From contig JAEZDQ010000142.1 of the NCBI GenBank assembly GCA_023433225.1, positions 1 through 5,458 on the forward strand: a stretch of DNA of 5,458 bases. The letters run 5' to 3'. Under the pieces are notes generated by a model that saw only the letters and a program-made list of their open reading frames with translations, was not told the DNA's origin and made no database searches. Origin of the DNA: Bacteroidota bacterium. GTDB taxonomy: Bacteria; Bacteroidota; Bacteroidia; Flavobacteriales; Weeksellaceae. Positions 1 to 5,458 of the stretch are shown here, piece after piece. How positions within the stretch are numbered: position 1 is the first letter of the stretch; every line of letters begins with the position of its first letter. The translations under genes and the position numbers were made by a program.

Positions 1-295
1 CCTCCATCCCGTTGATGTGGATGTCGCCCGTATTGCAAACATTGCAATTCAATTGCGGACGTACGCCATTTACCATTCCGACCGACTCAAACAAACTTGG
101 CGTCGGATTTTTCCGAAACAATTTTGAAGTAATTACTTCAACGGGAATTGGACTGTCTAATCGATTGACTTCCTTTAAAGTTCCAGTGATGACCGCACCT
201 TCTAAATCGGTGTAGTCTGCGTCCAAGGAATCCGTTTGTGCAAATAAATGGATTCCGCACAATAAGCCGATGAATGGATAGAATATAGTTCGCAT
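1..295 (-). CDS. TonB-dependent outer-membrane receptor, N-terminal part (cut by window edge)
   Basis: Only the first 98 codons are present; the rest lies beyond base 1. The start is the ATG complementary to 293-295, chosen because a signal peptide follows at once: Arg2, a hydrophobic stretch at about residues 4-19, and a probable cleavage near Ala19-Gln20. Next comes a segment containing AVITGT (34-39), which resembles the VVVTGT stretch that opens many TonB-dependent receptors near the TonB box. The plug domain follows: PIPVEVIT (49-56), a run ending in VNGVRPQ (75-81), a CNVC motif (84-87) and GDIHINGME (90-98), equivalent to the conserved IRIRG/INGxE part of plug domains. Such receptors import metal chelates, cofactors or other large nutrients across the outer membrane using TonB-ExbBD energy; the substrate cannot be told from this fragment. 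There is no carboxypeptidase-like N-terminal extension of the SusC type. It has its own promoter downstream of birA. The family is fairly certain from the plug motif; the fold beyond the plug is not visible. Confidence 0.85.
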   Translation of the reverse strand, partial: MRTIFYPFIGLLCGIHLFAQTDSLDADYTDLEGAVITGTLKEVNRLDSPIPVEVITSKLFRKNPTPSLFESVGMVNGVRPQLNCNVCNTGDIHINGME

Positions 296-311
296 CTATT
301 ATTTTATGATG

Positions 312-341
312 CAAATATAATAAATTAGATTACTCTAACAA
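312..341 (-). promoter_or_regulatory. Bacteroidota-type promoter for the TonB-dependent receptor gene
   Basis: On the minus strand the sequence TATATTTG (complement of 312-319) matches the Bacteroidota -7 consensus TAnnTTTG exactly. A TTG (complement of 339-341) lies 19 bases upstream, within the usual spacing for the -33 element. Transcription would start near 305, leaving a leader of only about 10 A/T-rich bases before the ATG at 295. This gives the receptor a transcript independent of birA. Assignment rests on the consensus match and position only. Confidence 0.7.
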
Positions 342-368
342 TTAATTGACTTATTTTGAAAATTAATT
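340..368. repeat. short AT-only inverted repeat between birA and the receptor gene
   Basis: Two copies of the self-complementary octamer AATTAATT occur at 340-347 and 361-368, separated by 13 bases. The second copy touches the birA stop codon and the first overlaps the -33 region of the receptor promoter. An 8-bp all-A/T stem is too weak for a convincing intrinsic terminator. It could be a protein-binding site, but in DNA this AT-rich it may well be chance. Confidence 0.3.
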
Positions 369-1084
369 TAATATATCATTTCAATTTCCTTGTTTTTAAA
401 TGATTTGACAATGCCATCTTCAACTTTTACATGAAGTAAACCCCATTCATCAACCTGTTGTATCGTTCCTTGAAAGAATTGATTTTCGACTTTAAAAAGG
501 CTTTGTTGATCTTTTAAAAAAAGTTTGGAATTGTAATTTTCCAAAATAGAATTCCATTCTTTGTTTTGAATTTGAAAATAAGAAACTTCCAATTTTGTCA
601 GTATGCATGACAAAATTTCATCTATATCATAGAATTGATTGTTTGCCGTTGCCAAAGATCCGGCTTTCGACAAACCCGGAAATTCCGTTTGGTTCACATT
701 TAATCCAATGCCTGTTATGATATTCAACTGATTATCAAATTTATGTGTTTCAATCAAGATACCACCTACTTTTTTGTTTTTGATGATAATATCATTCGGC
801 CATTTGACATATGTTTCCTTATGTTGCTTTGAAAGAAATGAACAAATGCTGTTGCAAACCCATTGGTTAAAATAGATGAGTTCTTGGTAATTCAAATCAT
901 TGGTTATCAAAACACTGAGTGCAATATTTTTATCCTTTTCCATTTCCCAACGATTGCTCGTATAGCCCCTCCCTTGGGTTTGGTTTTTGGTCCACACTGC
1001 CGTCCATGATTTGGCACCTTTTTTGGACATTTCGAGCAGAGCCGTATTGGTGCTGGGAAGCGTTTCAAAATAATGAATATCCAT
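368..1084 (-). CDS. birA: biotin--[acetyl-CoA-carboxylase] ligase, single-domain (no HTH)
   Basis: This 238-residue protein activates biotin with ATP to biotinyl-5'-AMP and transfers it to a lysine of biotin carboxyl carrier proteins in the cytoplasm. Visible family signatures are PSTN (10-13) for biotin/adenylate contact, the glycine-rich biotin loop GRGYTSNRW (38-46), KWPND (94-98), and GGILIE (107-112) after the catalytic-site lysine K94. A C-terminal region from about 190 to 238 fits the small SH3-like domain of the family. There is no N-terminal winged-helix domain, so this is a group I ligase that cannot act as a biotin-operon repressor. The biotin loop is unusual: the E. coli consensus GRGRRGRxW has Arg118 and Gly120 where this protein has Tyr41 and Ser43. 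The gene is divergent from rsfS and reads towards the receptor gene. It looks more A/T-rich than the ftsH to psd run. The ATG start places the protein directly before the usual first strand (IHYFETLPSTN). Confidence 0.95.
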   Translation of the reverse strand: MDIHYFETLPSTNTALLEMSKKGAKSWTAVWTKNQTQGRGYTSNRWEMEKDKNIALSVLITNDLNYQELIYFNQWVCNSICSFLSKQHKETYVKWPNDIIIKNKKVGGILIETHKFDNQLNIITGIGLNVNQTEFPGLSKAGSLATANNQFYDIDEILSCILTKLEVSYFQIQNKEWNSILENYNSKLFLKDQQSLFKVENQFFQGTIQQVDEWGLLHVKVEDGIVKSFKNKEIEMIY

Positions 1085-1154
1085 TGTTTTCTCTAAATTA
1101 CCTTATGGCGGTTAAAGTTATTTTAAATTATCAAAACCATTGAGGATTATTCCT

Positions 1155-1162
1155 TAATTTTG
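1155..1162 (+). promoter_or_regulatory. probable -7 element of the rsfS-ftsH operon promoter
   Basis: TAATTTTG at 1155-1162 is a full match to the Bacteroidota -7 motif TAnnTTTG. It predicts a transcript start near 1169, about 11 bases before the rsfS ATG at 1181, the same geometry as the promoter at 312-341. I see no clear TTTG -33 element at the expected distance; the region around 1121-1135 has only T-rich sequence. It is the best promoter candidate for the plus-strand gene run. Confidence 0.55.
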
Positions 1163-1180
1163 TCAACTTATAAATTTCGA

Positions 1181-1546
1181 ATGACAGAAAAGAAAATAGA
1201 TTCAAAATTATTGATAGATACCATTATAGACGCGGCAAGCGACTTAAAAGCAGAAGATATAAAAGTACTGGATTTAAGGGAAATTGAAAATTCGTTTTGC
1301 GAATACTTCATCATCTGCACCGGCAACTCCAATACCCACGCAAGTTCCATCTCGGGAGCCATTGAAAGAAAAGTCCGGAAAGAAACAAAAGAAAGACCTT
1401 GGCATGTAGAGGGCACCGAAAATGCCCAATGGATTTTGATGGATTACACCAACATCATCGTGCATGTTTTTCAAAGAGAATTTCGGGAATATTATGATAT
1501 CGAGGGACTTTGGGGCGATGCCAAAGAAATTAATGTAACGATTTAA
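1181..1546 (+). CDS. rsfS: ribosomal silencing factor RsfS (Iojap/YbeB/DUF143 family)
   Basis: RsfS binds ribosomal protein uL14 on the 50S subunit and blocks joining to 30S, lowering translation in starvation or stationary phase. The product is 121 residues, normal for the family. Hallmarks in order are DIKVLDLRE (26-34), the SFCEYFIICTGNS stretch (38-50), RPWHVEG (72-78), WILMDY (84-89), VHVFQREFREYYDIEGLW (94-111) and a final GDA (112-114). I chose ATG 1181. A longer frame from a TTG at 1160 is possible, but that codon lies inside the TAATTTTG promoter element, and the family normally begins just before the first helix. It is the first gene of the plus-strand run, with its stop codon 11 bases before the ftsH start. 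In many bacteria rsfS sits near nadD or rlmH; here its partner is ftsH, an order I recall from other Flavobacteriia. Confidence 0.95.
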   Translation: MTEKKIDSKLLIDTIIDAASDLKAEDIKVLDLREIENSFCEYFIICTGNSNTHASSISGAIERKVRKETKERPWHVEGTENAQWILMDYTNIIVHVFQREFREYYDIEGLWGDAKEINVTI

Positions 1547-1557
1547 AAAACAAAGAA

Positions 1558-3573
1558 TTGAGCAATAACAAAGATAACAAACGACCTAAAAATACTTTTA
1601 ACCCCATGTGGATTTATGCCGCAGTGGGCATGGTTCTCATCGGGTTTTGGTTTTTTTCGAATTCACTGGCAGGATCCGTCAAACCATTGGACAGAAGCAC
1701 TTTTTTTGAGTATTTATCAGAAGGATATGTGGAAACCGTTCAACTTTATTTGGAAGAAAACAAAGTCGATGTCTTTTTGACCAAAGAAGCTTTGGAGTCC
1801 GAAGAATTCAAATTTTTGACGCAACCGGAATCTAATATGACGATGTTGAGCAGTCCTGCTCCGCAATTTTCATTCATCGTCGCAGACAATGCCAACTTCG
1901 AGAAAGAATTCGAAGAACTCAAAGCAGAACAAAACCTCACCACCACTTTTGAAAATATCGCACCCGATGCTTTTAGTAAAATATTCTGGAATATCCTGAT
2001 TTGGGTTCTGTTTTTCGCCTTAATTTGGTTCTTGCTTTTCCGAAGAATGGGAGGTGCAGGCGGCGGCCCCGGCGGACAGATATTCAATATCGGGAAATCA
2101 CGCGCCAAATTATTTGACGAAAACGATAAAGTACGGATTACGTTCAAAGATGTAGCCGGCTTAGAGGGAGCCAAAGAAGAAGTAGAAGAAATCGTGGAGT
2201 TCCTCAAAAACCCTGAAAAATTTACCGTATTAGGGGGTAAAATCCCCAAAGGTGCTTTATTGGTAGGCCCTCCGGGAACCGGTAAAACCCTTTTAGCCAA
2301 AGCCGTAGCCGGTGAAGCCAAGGTTCCTTTCTTCTCCCTTTCCGGTTCCGATTTTGTAGAAATGTTTGTGGGTGTGGGTGCCTCTCGGGTTCGTGATTTA
2401 TTCAAAAATGCCAAAGACAAAGCCCCGGCCATTATATTCATTGATGAAATCGATGCCATCGGACGTGCCCGTGGAAAAAACAATTTCACCGGCGGAAACG
2501 ATGAAAGGGAAAATACGCTGAACCAATTATTGACAGAAATGGACGGTTTCGGTACCGATACCAATGTAATCGTTTTGGCCGCTACCAACCGTGCCGACAT
2601 CCTAGATAAAGCCTTGATGCGCGCCGGTCGTTTCGACCGCTTGATTCATGTGGATTTACCGGAACTGAACGAAAGAAAAGAAATCTTTGAAGTCCATTTG
2701 AAACCTTTGAAGTTGGGAACCGATGTCGAAACCGATTTCCTGGCCAAACAAACACCCGGTTTCAGCGGAGCTGACATTGCAAACGTATGTAATGAAGCGG
2801 CTTTGGTGGCTGCACGTAAAGATAAATCCGTGGTGGAAAAGCAAGACTTCCTGGATGCGGTTGACCGGATCATTGGCGGATTGGAAAAGAAAAACAAACT
2901 CATCAAGCCAAAAGAAAAAAGCAGGATTGCCTACCACGAAGCCGGCCATGCCACGGTCGGTTGGTTATTGCCGCATGCCGCACCTTTGGTGAAAGTGACC
3001 ATCGTGCCGAGAGGCAAATCCTTGGGTGCCGCTTGGTATTTGCCTGAAGAAAGGCAAATCACGACCACCGAACAAATGCTGGACGAAATTGCCGCAACAA
3101 TGGGTGGAAGGGCTGCCGAACAAGTTGTTTTCGGAGATATTTCAACCGGTGCTTTGAGCGATCTGGAACGGGTAACCAAACAGGCTTCCGCCATGGTGAG
3201 CATCTTTGGTCTGAATGACAAAATCGGTAATATCTCTTATTACGATTCCAGCGGACAAAATGAGTTCGGTTTCGGGAAACCATACAGTGAAGAAACAGCA
3301 CGCATCATTGATACGGAAGTTTCAAAAATCATTGAGGGGCAGTACGAACGTGCCCAAGAATTGCTGCGTACGAACCGTGACAAACTCGATTTGCTCGCAC
3401 AGAAACTTTTGGAAAAAGAAGTCATTTTCCGGGAAGATTTGGTCGAAGTTTTCGGTGAAAGGATTTACGAAGAGGATGAAAACATGGAACCCATCGGGAA
3501 TGCAACATCTGCCATCGATGTGAGCCACCTCGATACGACCGAAAGTGAAGATTCTGTTGAAAAAAAGGACTAA
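1558..3573 (+). CDS. ftsH: ATP-dependent zinc metalloprotease FtsH
   Basis: FtsH is a hexameric, membrane-anchored AAA+ protease that extracts and degrades misfolded membrane proteins and some short-lived cytoplasmic regulators. The 671-residue product has a first membrane segment (about 17-37), a periplasmic FtsH_ext-type domain (about 42-138), a second membrane segment (142-161) and a Gly-rich linker (165-173). The AAA+ module has Walker A GPPGTGKT (237-244), pore motif FVG (270-272), Walker B IIFIDEID (292-299) and the second region of homology ending in RAGRFDR with arginine fingers R358 and R361. The protease domain carries HEAGH (460-464), with zinc ligands H460 and H464 and catalytic E461; D535 in the STGALSDLE stretch is the likely third ligand. 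All key residues are intact. The acidic C-terminal tail (about 638-671) looks disordered. The start is TTG 1558, because no ATG lies between the upstream in-frame stop at 1531 and ATG 1609, and the latter would begin at the first membrane segment without the basic N-terminal tail. Confidence 0.97.
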   Translation: MSNNKDNKRPKNTFNPMWIYAAVGMVLIGFWFFSNSLAGSVKPLDRSTFFEYLSEGYVETVQLYLEENKVDVFLTKEALESEEFKFLTQPESNMTMLSSPAPQFSFIVADNANFEKEFEELKAEQNLTTTFENIAPDAFSKIFWNILIWVLFFALIWFLLFRRMGGAGGGPGGQIFNIGKSRAKLFDENDKVRITFKDVAGLEGAKEEVEEIVEFLKNPEKFTVLGGKIPKGALLVGPPGTGKTLLAKAVAGEAKVPFFSLSGSDFVEMFVGVGASRVRDLFKNAKDKAPAIIFIDEIDAIGRARGKNNFTGGNDERENTLNQLLTEMDGFGTDTNVIVLAATNRADILDKALMRAGRFDRLIHVDLPELNERKEIFEVHLKPLKLGTDVETDFLAKQTPGFSGADIANVCNEAALVAARKDKSVVEKQDFLDAVDRIIGGLEKKNKLIKPKEKSRIAYHEAGHATVGWLLPHAAPLVKVTIVPRGKSLGAAWYLPEERQITTTEQMLDEIAATMGGRAAEQVVFGDISTGALSDLERVTKQASAMVSIFGLNDKIGNISYYDSSGQNEFGFGKPYSEETARIIDTEVSKIIEGQYERAQELLRTNRDKLDLLAQKLLEKEVIFREDLVEVFGERIYEEDENMEPIGNATSAIDVSHLDTTESEDSVEKKD

Positions 3574-3601
3574 GGACTATCCCTGTTTCATTTAAATTAA
3601 C

Positions 3602-3609
3602 TATTTTCG
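3602..3609 (+). promoter_or_regulatory. possible weak -7 element before the LUD-domain gene
   Basis: TATTTTCG differs from TAnnTTTG at one position and lies 18 bases before the ATG at 3628, in the longest gap (54 bases) of the plus-strand run. No -33 TTTG is present at the usual spacing, and no terminator hairpin is visible after ftsH. An internal promoter giving the lipid genes extra transcription is plausible but weakly supported. Confidence 0.3.
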
Positions 3610-3627
3610 CTTATTCTCTGGCGCGTT

Positions 3628-4221
3628 ATGAGCATGTGGAAGAAATTCAAACAATTGTTAGTTTCACAGGGTGAGGATAAGTCTGATGACGAATCTGAAT
3701 TGGAATTCGTGGCTTTTAAATCCAACGACCCCATTGATGTATTATTCGCTAAAAACTTCAATGCAGGCGGCGGACAGTTCTTCTATTGCGAAAATGAGCA
3801 AGAAGCATTGGAAAACCTCAAGGAAATCGTTGATAACGAAGATTTGGATGAAGTCATTTGCTTTGAAAGCAAATTAAAATCCTTCTTAAACAGGCTCAAC
3901 GTCAAGCATACATCCCAATTAAGCAAAAACGGTTTTTCATTCATTGAATGTGAATATTTGGTCGCCTATGACGGCGCAATCATGTTGTCTTCACACCAAA
4001 CATCCGGCAGGAAGTTAAATGATTTCCCGGATAATTTCATCGTTTATGCCCATCCGAAACAATTGGTTTCCAACATCAGCGAAGCTTTACAAAGACTGAA
4101 ATCAAGTAAGGGAGATAATCTGCCGTCAAACATCACCTCTATCCGAGGGAAAAACATGCACAATTTTGATTCCTCACCCAATGCAAAAAATATATTTTTG
4201 CTCTTAGTAGAACAAATTTGA
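3628..4221 (+). CDS. LUD-domain (LutC/YkgG-like, DUF162) protein
   Basis: The 197-residue product resembles the LUD fold of LutC, a component of the LutABC L-lactate oxidation system. The best region is residues 107-152: ECEYLVAYDGAIMLSS (107-122) corresponds to the LutC stretch around the aIAETGTivl motif, then R128, FPDNFIVYAHPKQLV (133-147) corresponds to the lP-hivvv---iV strand-helix, and LLLVEQI ends the protein where LutC has its last strand. The canonical TGT is replaced by DGA, and the late SxTADIE-type motif reads RGKNMHNF (173-180), so the active-site signature looks degenerate. The first 30 residues are charged and rich in Ser, Asp and Glu. No LutA or LutB (iron-sulfur) partner is in view. 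Its stop codon overlaps the cdsA start, so it is translationally coupled to lipid synthesis. I recall single LUD genes at this position in other Flavobacteriia; their function is unknown to me. ATG 3628 is chosen; ATG 3634 is a near-equivalent alternative. Confidence 0.75.
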   Translation: MSMWKKFKQLLVSQGEDKSDDESELEFVAFKSNDPIDVLFAKNFNAGGGQFFYCENEQEALENLKEIVDNEDLDEVICFESKLKSFLNRLNVKHTSQLSKNGFSFIECEYLVAYDGAIMLSSHQTSGRKLNDFPDNFIVYAHPKQLVSNISEALQRLKSSKGDNLPSNITSIRGKNMHNFDSSPNAKNIFLLLVEQI

Positions 4222-4223
4222 TG
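4219..4223 (+). promoter_or_regulatory. TGATG stop-start overlap coupling the LUD gene to cdsA
   Basis: The TGA stop of the LUD gene (4219-4221) shares its final A with the cdsA ATG (4221-4223). There is no Shine-Dalgarno-like sequence just upstream, only A/T-rich coding sequence, so cdsA probably depends on reinitiation by ribosomes finishing the LUD gene. This fixes the cdsA start and ties its expression to its upstream neighbour. Confidence 0.7.
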
Positions 4224-5054
4224 AAAAATTTATTGGCACGCATTCTGTCGGGATTGGTTTACATCGTCCTGATTTATTTTGGAACCACCGGCCATCCTTG
4301 GTTGTTTGTCGGCCTGATGGCTTTGTTATTCATTTTTTGTTACATCGAATACGTGGACATTACCGAGATGTCCGACAAATTATATATTGGATTGGCCTTT
4401 CTGGGTTCGGCAGGGGTTTTCTATCATTTCTCGACTTACTTTTTTGAACAGCAATCTGCCTTTGTCCTGCAATCTTTGAGTTTTGCAGGGCCGGTTCTTT
4501 TCCTTTTGGCTTGTTTTACCATCCTGTTTTCGACCAAGGAATTGTACATAGAATTCGGTAAGGCAACTGTCAGCGTGATTTACCTGGCCGTTCCTTTCAG
4601 CCTTGCGCTGACGATTCCCACCATCCATTACGATTTGGGAAAGGAAATCATTTCAAATGAAATCCTTTATATTTTTATATTGATTTGGCTGAGCGATATT
4701 ATGGCTTATGTCTTCGGAAGCCTTTTTGGGAAAAGACCTTTGGCTCCAAAGATATCCAAGAACAAAACCTGGGAGGGTACAATCGGCGGGTTTATCTTCA
4801 CGGTTGCCGGAGGTTTTGTTTTGGAAAAATACATTTTAACGGATGGATCATTGAACTGGATTATCATCGGTTTGATTGTGGCTATTTGCGCACCCATTGG
4901 AGATATGGTGGAGTCGAAACTCAAGAGAGCTTTCAACGCAAAAGACAGCGGAAAACTCATTCCGGGGCATGGTGGTTTCCTGGACAGATTGGACAGCTTT
5001 ATATTTGTAATTCCAATGGTATATTTGTACCTTTTATTGGATGCCGTAATTTAA
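4221..5054 (+). CDS. cdsA: phosphatidate cytidylyltransferase (CDP-diacylglycerol synthase)
   Basis: CdsA converts phosphatidic acid and CTP to CDP-diacylglycerol and pyrophosphate in the inner membrane, the branch point for phosphatidylethanolamine and acidic phospholipids. The 277-residue product is hydrophobic throughout with about seven to eight likely membrane segments, typical for the family. The CDP-synthase signature is complete near the C-terminus: S232, K235-R236, K241-D242, PGHGG (248-252) and DRLD (255-258), preceded by CAPIGDMVESKLKR, with the conserved KTWEG (about 183-187) earlier. The start is ATG 4221, whose A is the last base of the TGA stop of the LUD gene, a TGATG overlap typical of translational coupling. 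A TTG directly before it (4218) would add only one residue and is not needed. The psd gene follows after 9 bases, which fits a phosphatidylethanolamine pathway operon. Confidence 0.97.
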   Translation: MKNLLARILSGLVYIVLIYFGTTGHPWLFVGLMALLFIFCYIEYVDITEMSDKLYIGLAFLGSAGVFYHFSTYFFEQQSAFVLQSLSFAGPVLFLLACFTILFSTKELYIEFGKATVSVIYLAVPFSLALTIPTIHYDLGKEIISNEILYIFILIWLSDIMAYVFGSLFGKRPLAPKISKNKTWEGTIGGFIFTVAGGFVLEKYILTDGSLNWIIIGLIVAICAPIGDMVESKLKRAFNAKDSGKLIPGHGGFLDRLDSFIFVIPMVYLYLLLDAVI

Positions 5055-5063
5055 ATTTTAATC

Positions 5064-5458
5064 ATGAGGTTACACAAGGAGGGGAAGGTTATTTTGATGG
5101 TGTTTTTTCTGTTATTCTTAGGGATTAGCATCAGTATTTACACATTCGTACCGAATTGGTATTCCCTCATTTTGATCATCCCTTTTTGGGTATTGTACGG
5201 TTTTATCGTTTGGTTTTTCAGAAATCCGACACGGGGCGGAGCCTTCAATCCGAATGATGTAATCGCGCCGGTCGACGGCAAAGTCGTGGTCATCGAGGAA
5301 GTGGAAGAAAAAGAATATATAAAGGGCCGTTGCATACAGGTTTCCATATTCATGTCGCCGTTGAATGTGCATGTGAACCGCTATCCGGTTTCAGGGAAAG
5401 TGGTTTATACCAAATACCATCCGGGGCGTTACCTGGTAGCCTTCCATCCGAAATCCTC
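5064..5458 (+). CDS. psd: phosphatidylserine decarboxylase proenzyme, N-terminal part (cut by window edge)
   Basis: Psd removes CO2 from phosphatidylserine to give phosphatidylethanolamine, using a pyruvoyl group formed by self-cleavage. The frame is open from ATG 5064 to the window end (131 complete codons). Residues 8-22 and about 28-49 are hydrophobic and probably membrane-bound, followed by FFRNP (51-55). The catalytic region has IAPVDGKVVVIEE (67-79), with D71 the likely triad aspartate, then QVSIFMSPLNVHVNRYP (92-108) with H103 the likely triad histidine, SGKVVY, and YHPGRYLVAFHPKS (118-131). These features match the short archaeal-type PSD subfamily used by Bacteroidota. The Gly-Ser cleavage site that separates beta and alpha chains lies beyond the window. 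ATG 5064 is preferred over ATG 5097 because it keeps the LHKEG segment, which I recall as common at the start of Bacteroidota Psd proteins, and sits 9 bases after cdsA. Confidence 0.95.
   Translation, partial: MRLHKEGKVILMVFFLLFLGISISIYTFVPNWYSLILIIPFWVLYGFIVWFFRNPTRGGAFNPNDVIAPVDGKVVVIEEVEEKEYIKGRCIQVSIFMSPLNVHVNRYPVSGKVVYTKYHPGRYLVAFHPKS

Noticed and set aside
12..215. 67-codon plus-strand frame at the left edge
   Set aside because: It is antisense to the TonB-dependent receptor, which has a signal peptide, a conserved plug motif and its own promoter on the opposite strand.
1093..1100. TAATTTAG on the minus strand as a birA promoter -7 element
   Set aside because: It has one mismatch to TAnnTTTG, no -33 element at suitable spacing, and would leave almost no leader before the birA ATG at 1084. 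The birA promoter must lie in 1085-1180 but I cannot place it.
919..1143. 74-codon plus-strand frame over the birA start and intergenic region
   Set aside because: It lies mostly antisense to the biotin loop region of birA, and its translation shows no domain or plausible start signal.
1746..2600. 284-codon open frame on the minus strand inside ftsH
   Set aside because: It is fully antisense to the AAA+ region of ftsH, whose motifs are intact. Its translation is Ser/Pro/Asn-rich with no recognisable domain, as expected for the shadow of a strongly biased coding sequence.
3574..3627. possible intrinsic terminator after ftsH
   Set aside because: No G/C stem followed by a T-run is visible. The short GGACTA direct repeat around 3567-3579 does not form a hairpin.
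3634..3636. alternative ATG start for the LUD gene
   Set aside because: It would remove only two residues, and nothing in the sequence favours it over 3628; the choice does not affect interpretation.
4685..5128. 147-codon plus-strand frame overlapping cdsA and psd
   Set aside because: It is a frame-shifted shadow; the CdsA signature and the Psd N-terminus are both read in other frames over the same bases.

Overview
The window reads as chromosomal DNA of a Bacteroidota bacterium, most likely a member of the Flavobacteriia. Three signs support this. The sequence is AT-rich. At least two gene starts are preceded by the Bacteroidota -7 promoter motif TAnnTTTG rather than a sigma-70 TATAAT box, with A/T-rich leaders and no Shine-Dalgarno sequence. 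The gene order rsfS - ftsH - LUD-domain gene - cdsA - psd is, from memory, familiar in that group. No tRNA, rRNA, CRISPR array, insertion sequence or phage gene was recognised.

Layout. On the minus strand at the left edge is the first 98 codons of a TonB-dependent outer-membrane receptor (1-295), cut by the window boundary and preceded by its own good promoter. Also on the minus strand is a one-domain biotin--protein ligase (birA type, 368-1084). A 96-bp divergent intergenic region (1085-1180) separates birA from a plus-strand run of five genes: rsfS (ribosomal silencing factor, 1181-1546), ftsH (membrane AAA+ zinc protease, 1558-3573), a LUD/LutC-like protein (3628-4221), cdsA (phosphatidate cytidylyltransferase, 4221-5054) and the first 131 codons of psd (phosphatidylserine decarboxylase, 5064 to the window end). 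Gaps within this run are 11, 54, overlapping by one base, and 9 bases, so it is probably transcribed largely together, possibly with a secondary promoter before the LUD gene. No gene-free stretch exceeds 100 bases.

How the genes fit together. CdsA makes CDP-diacylglycerol and Psd makes phosphatidylethanolamine, so the right end encodes phospholipid head-group synthesis; the connecting phosphatidylserine synthase is not in view. FtsH is the membrane quality-control protease, and RsfS keeps 50S subunits from joining 30S subunits in starvation. The grouping therefore joins growth control, membrane proteostasis and membrane lipid supply; any functional coupling is inference. The LUD protein is the only member whose role is unclear.

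This is mostly an ordinary housekeeping region and no new system was found. The points worth a second look are a biotin-loop sequence in BirA that departs from the usual consensus, a lone and diverged LUD protein fixed between ftsH and cdsA, a TTG start for ftsH, and a Cys-x-x-Cys in the receptor plug. Several gene starts also need correcting from the longest possible reading frame.
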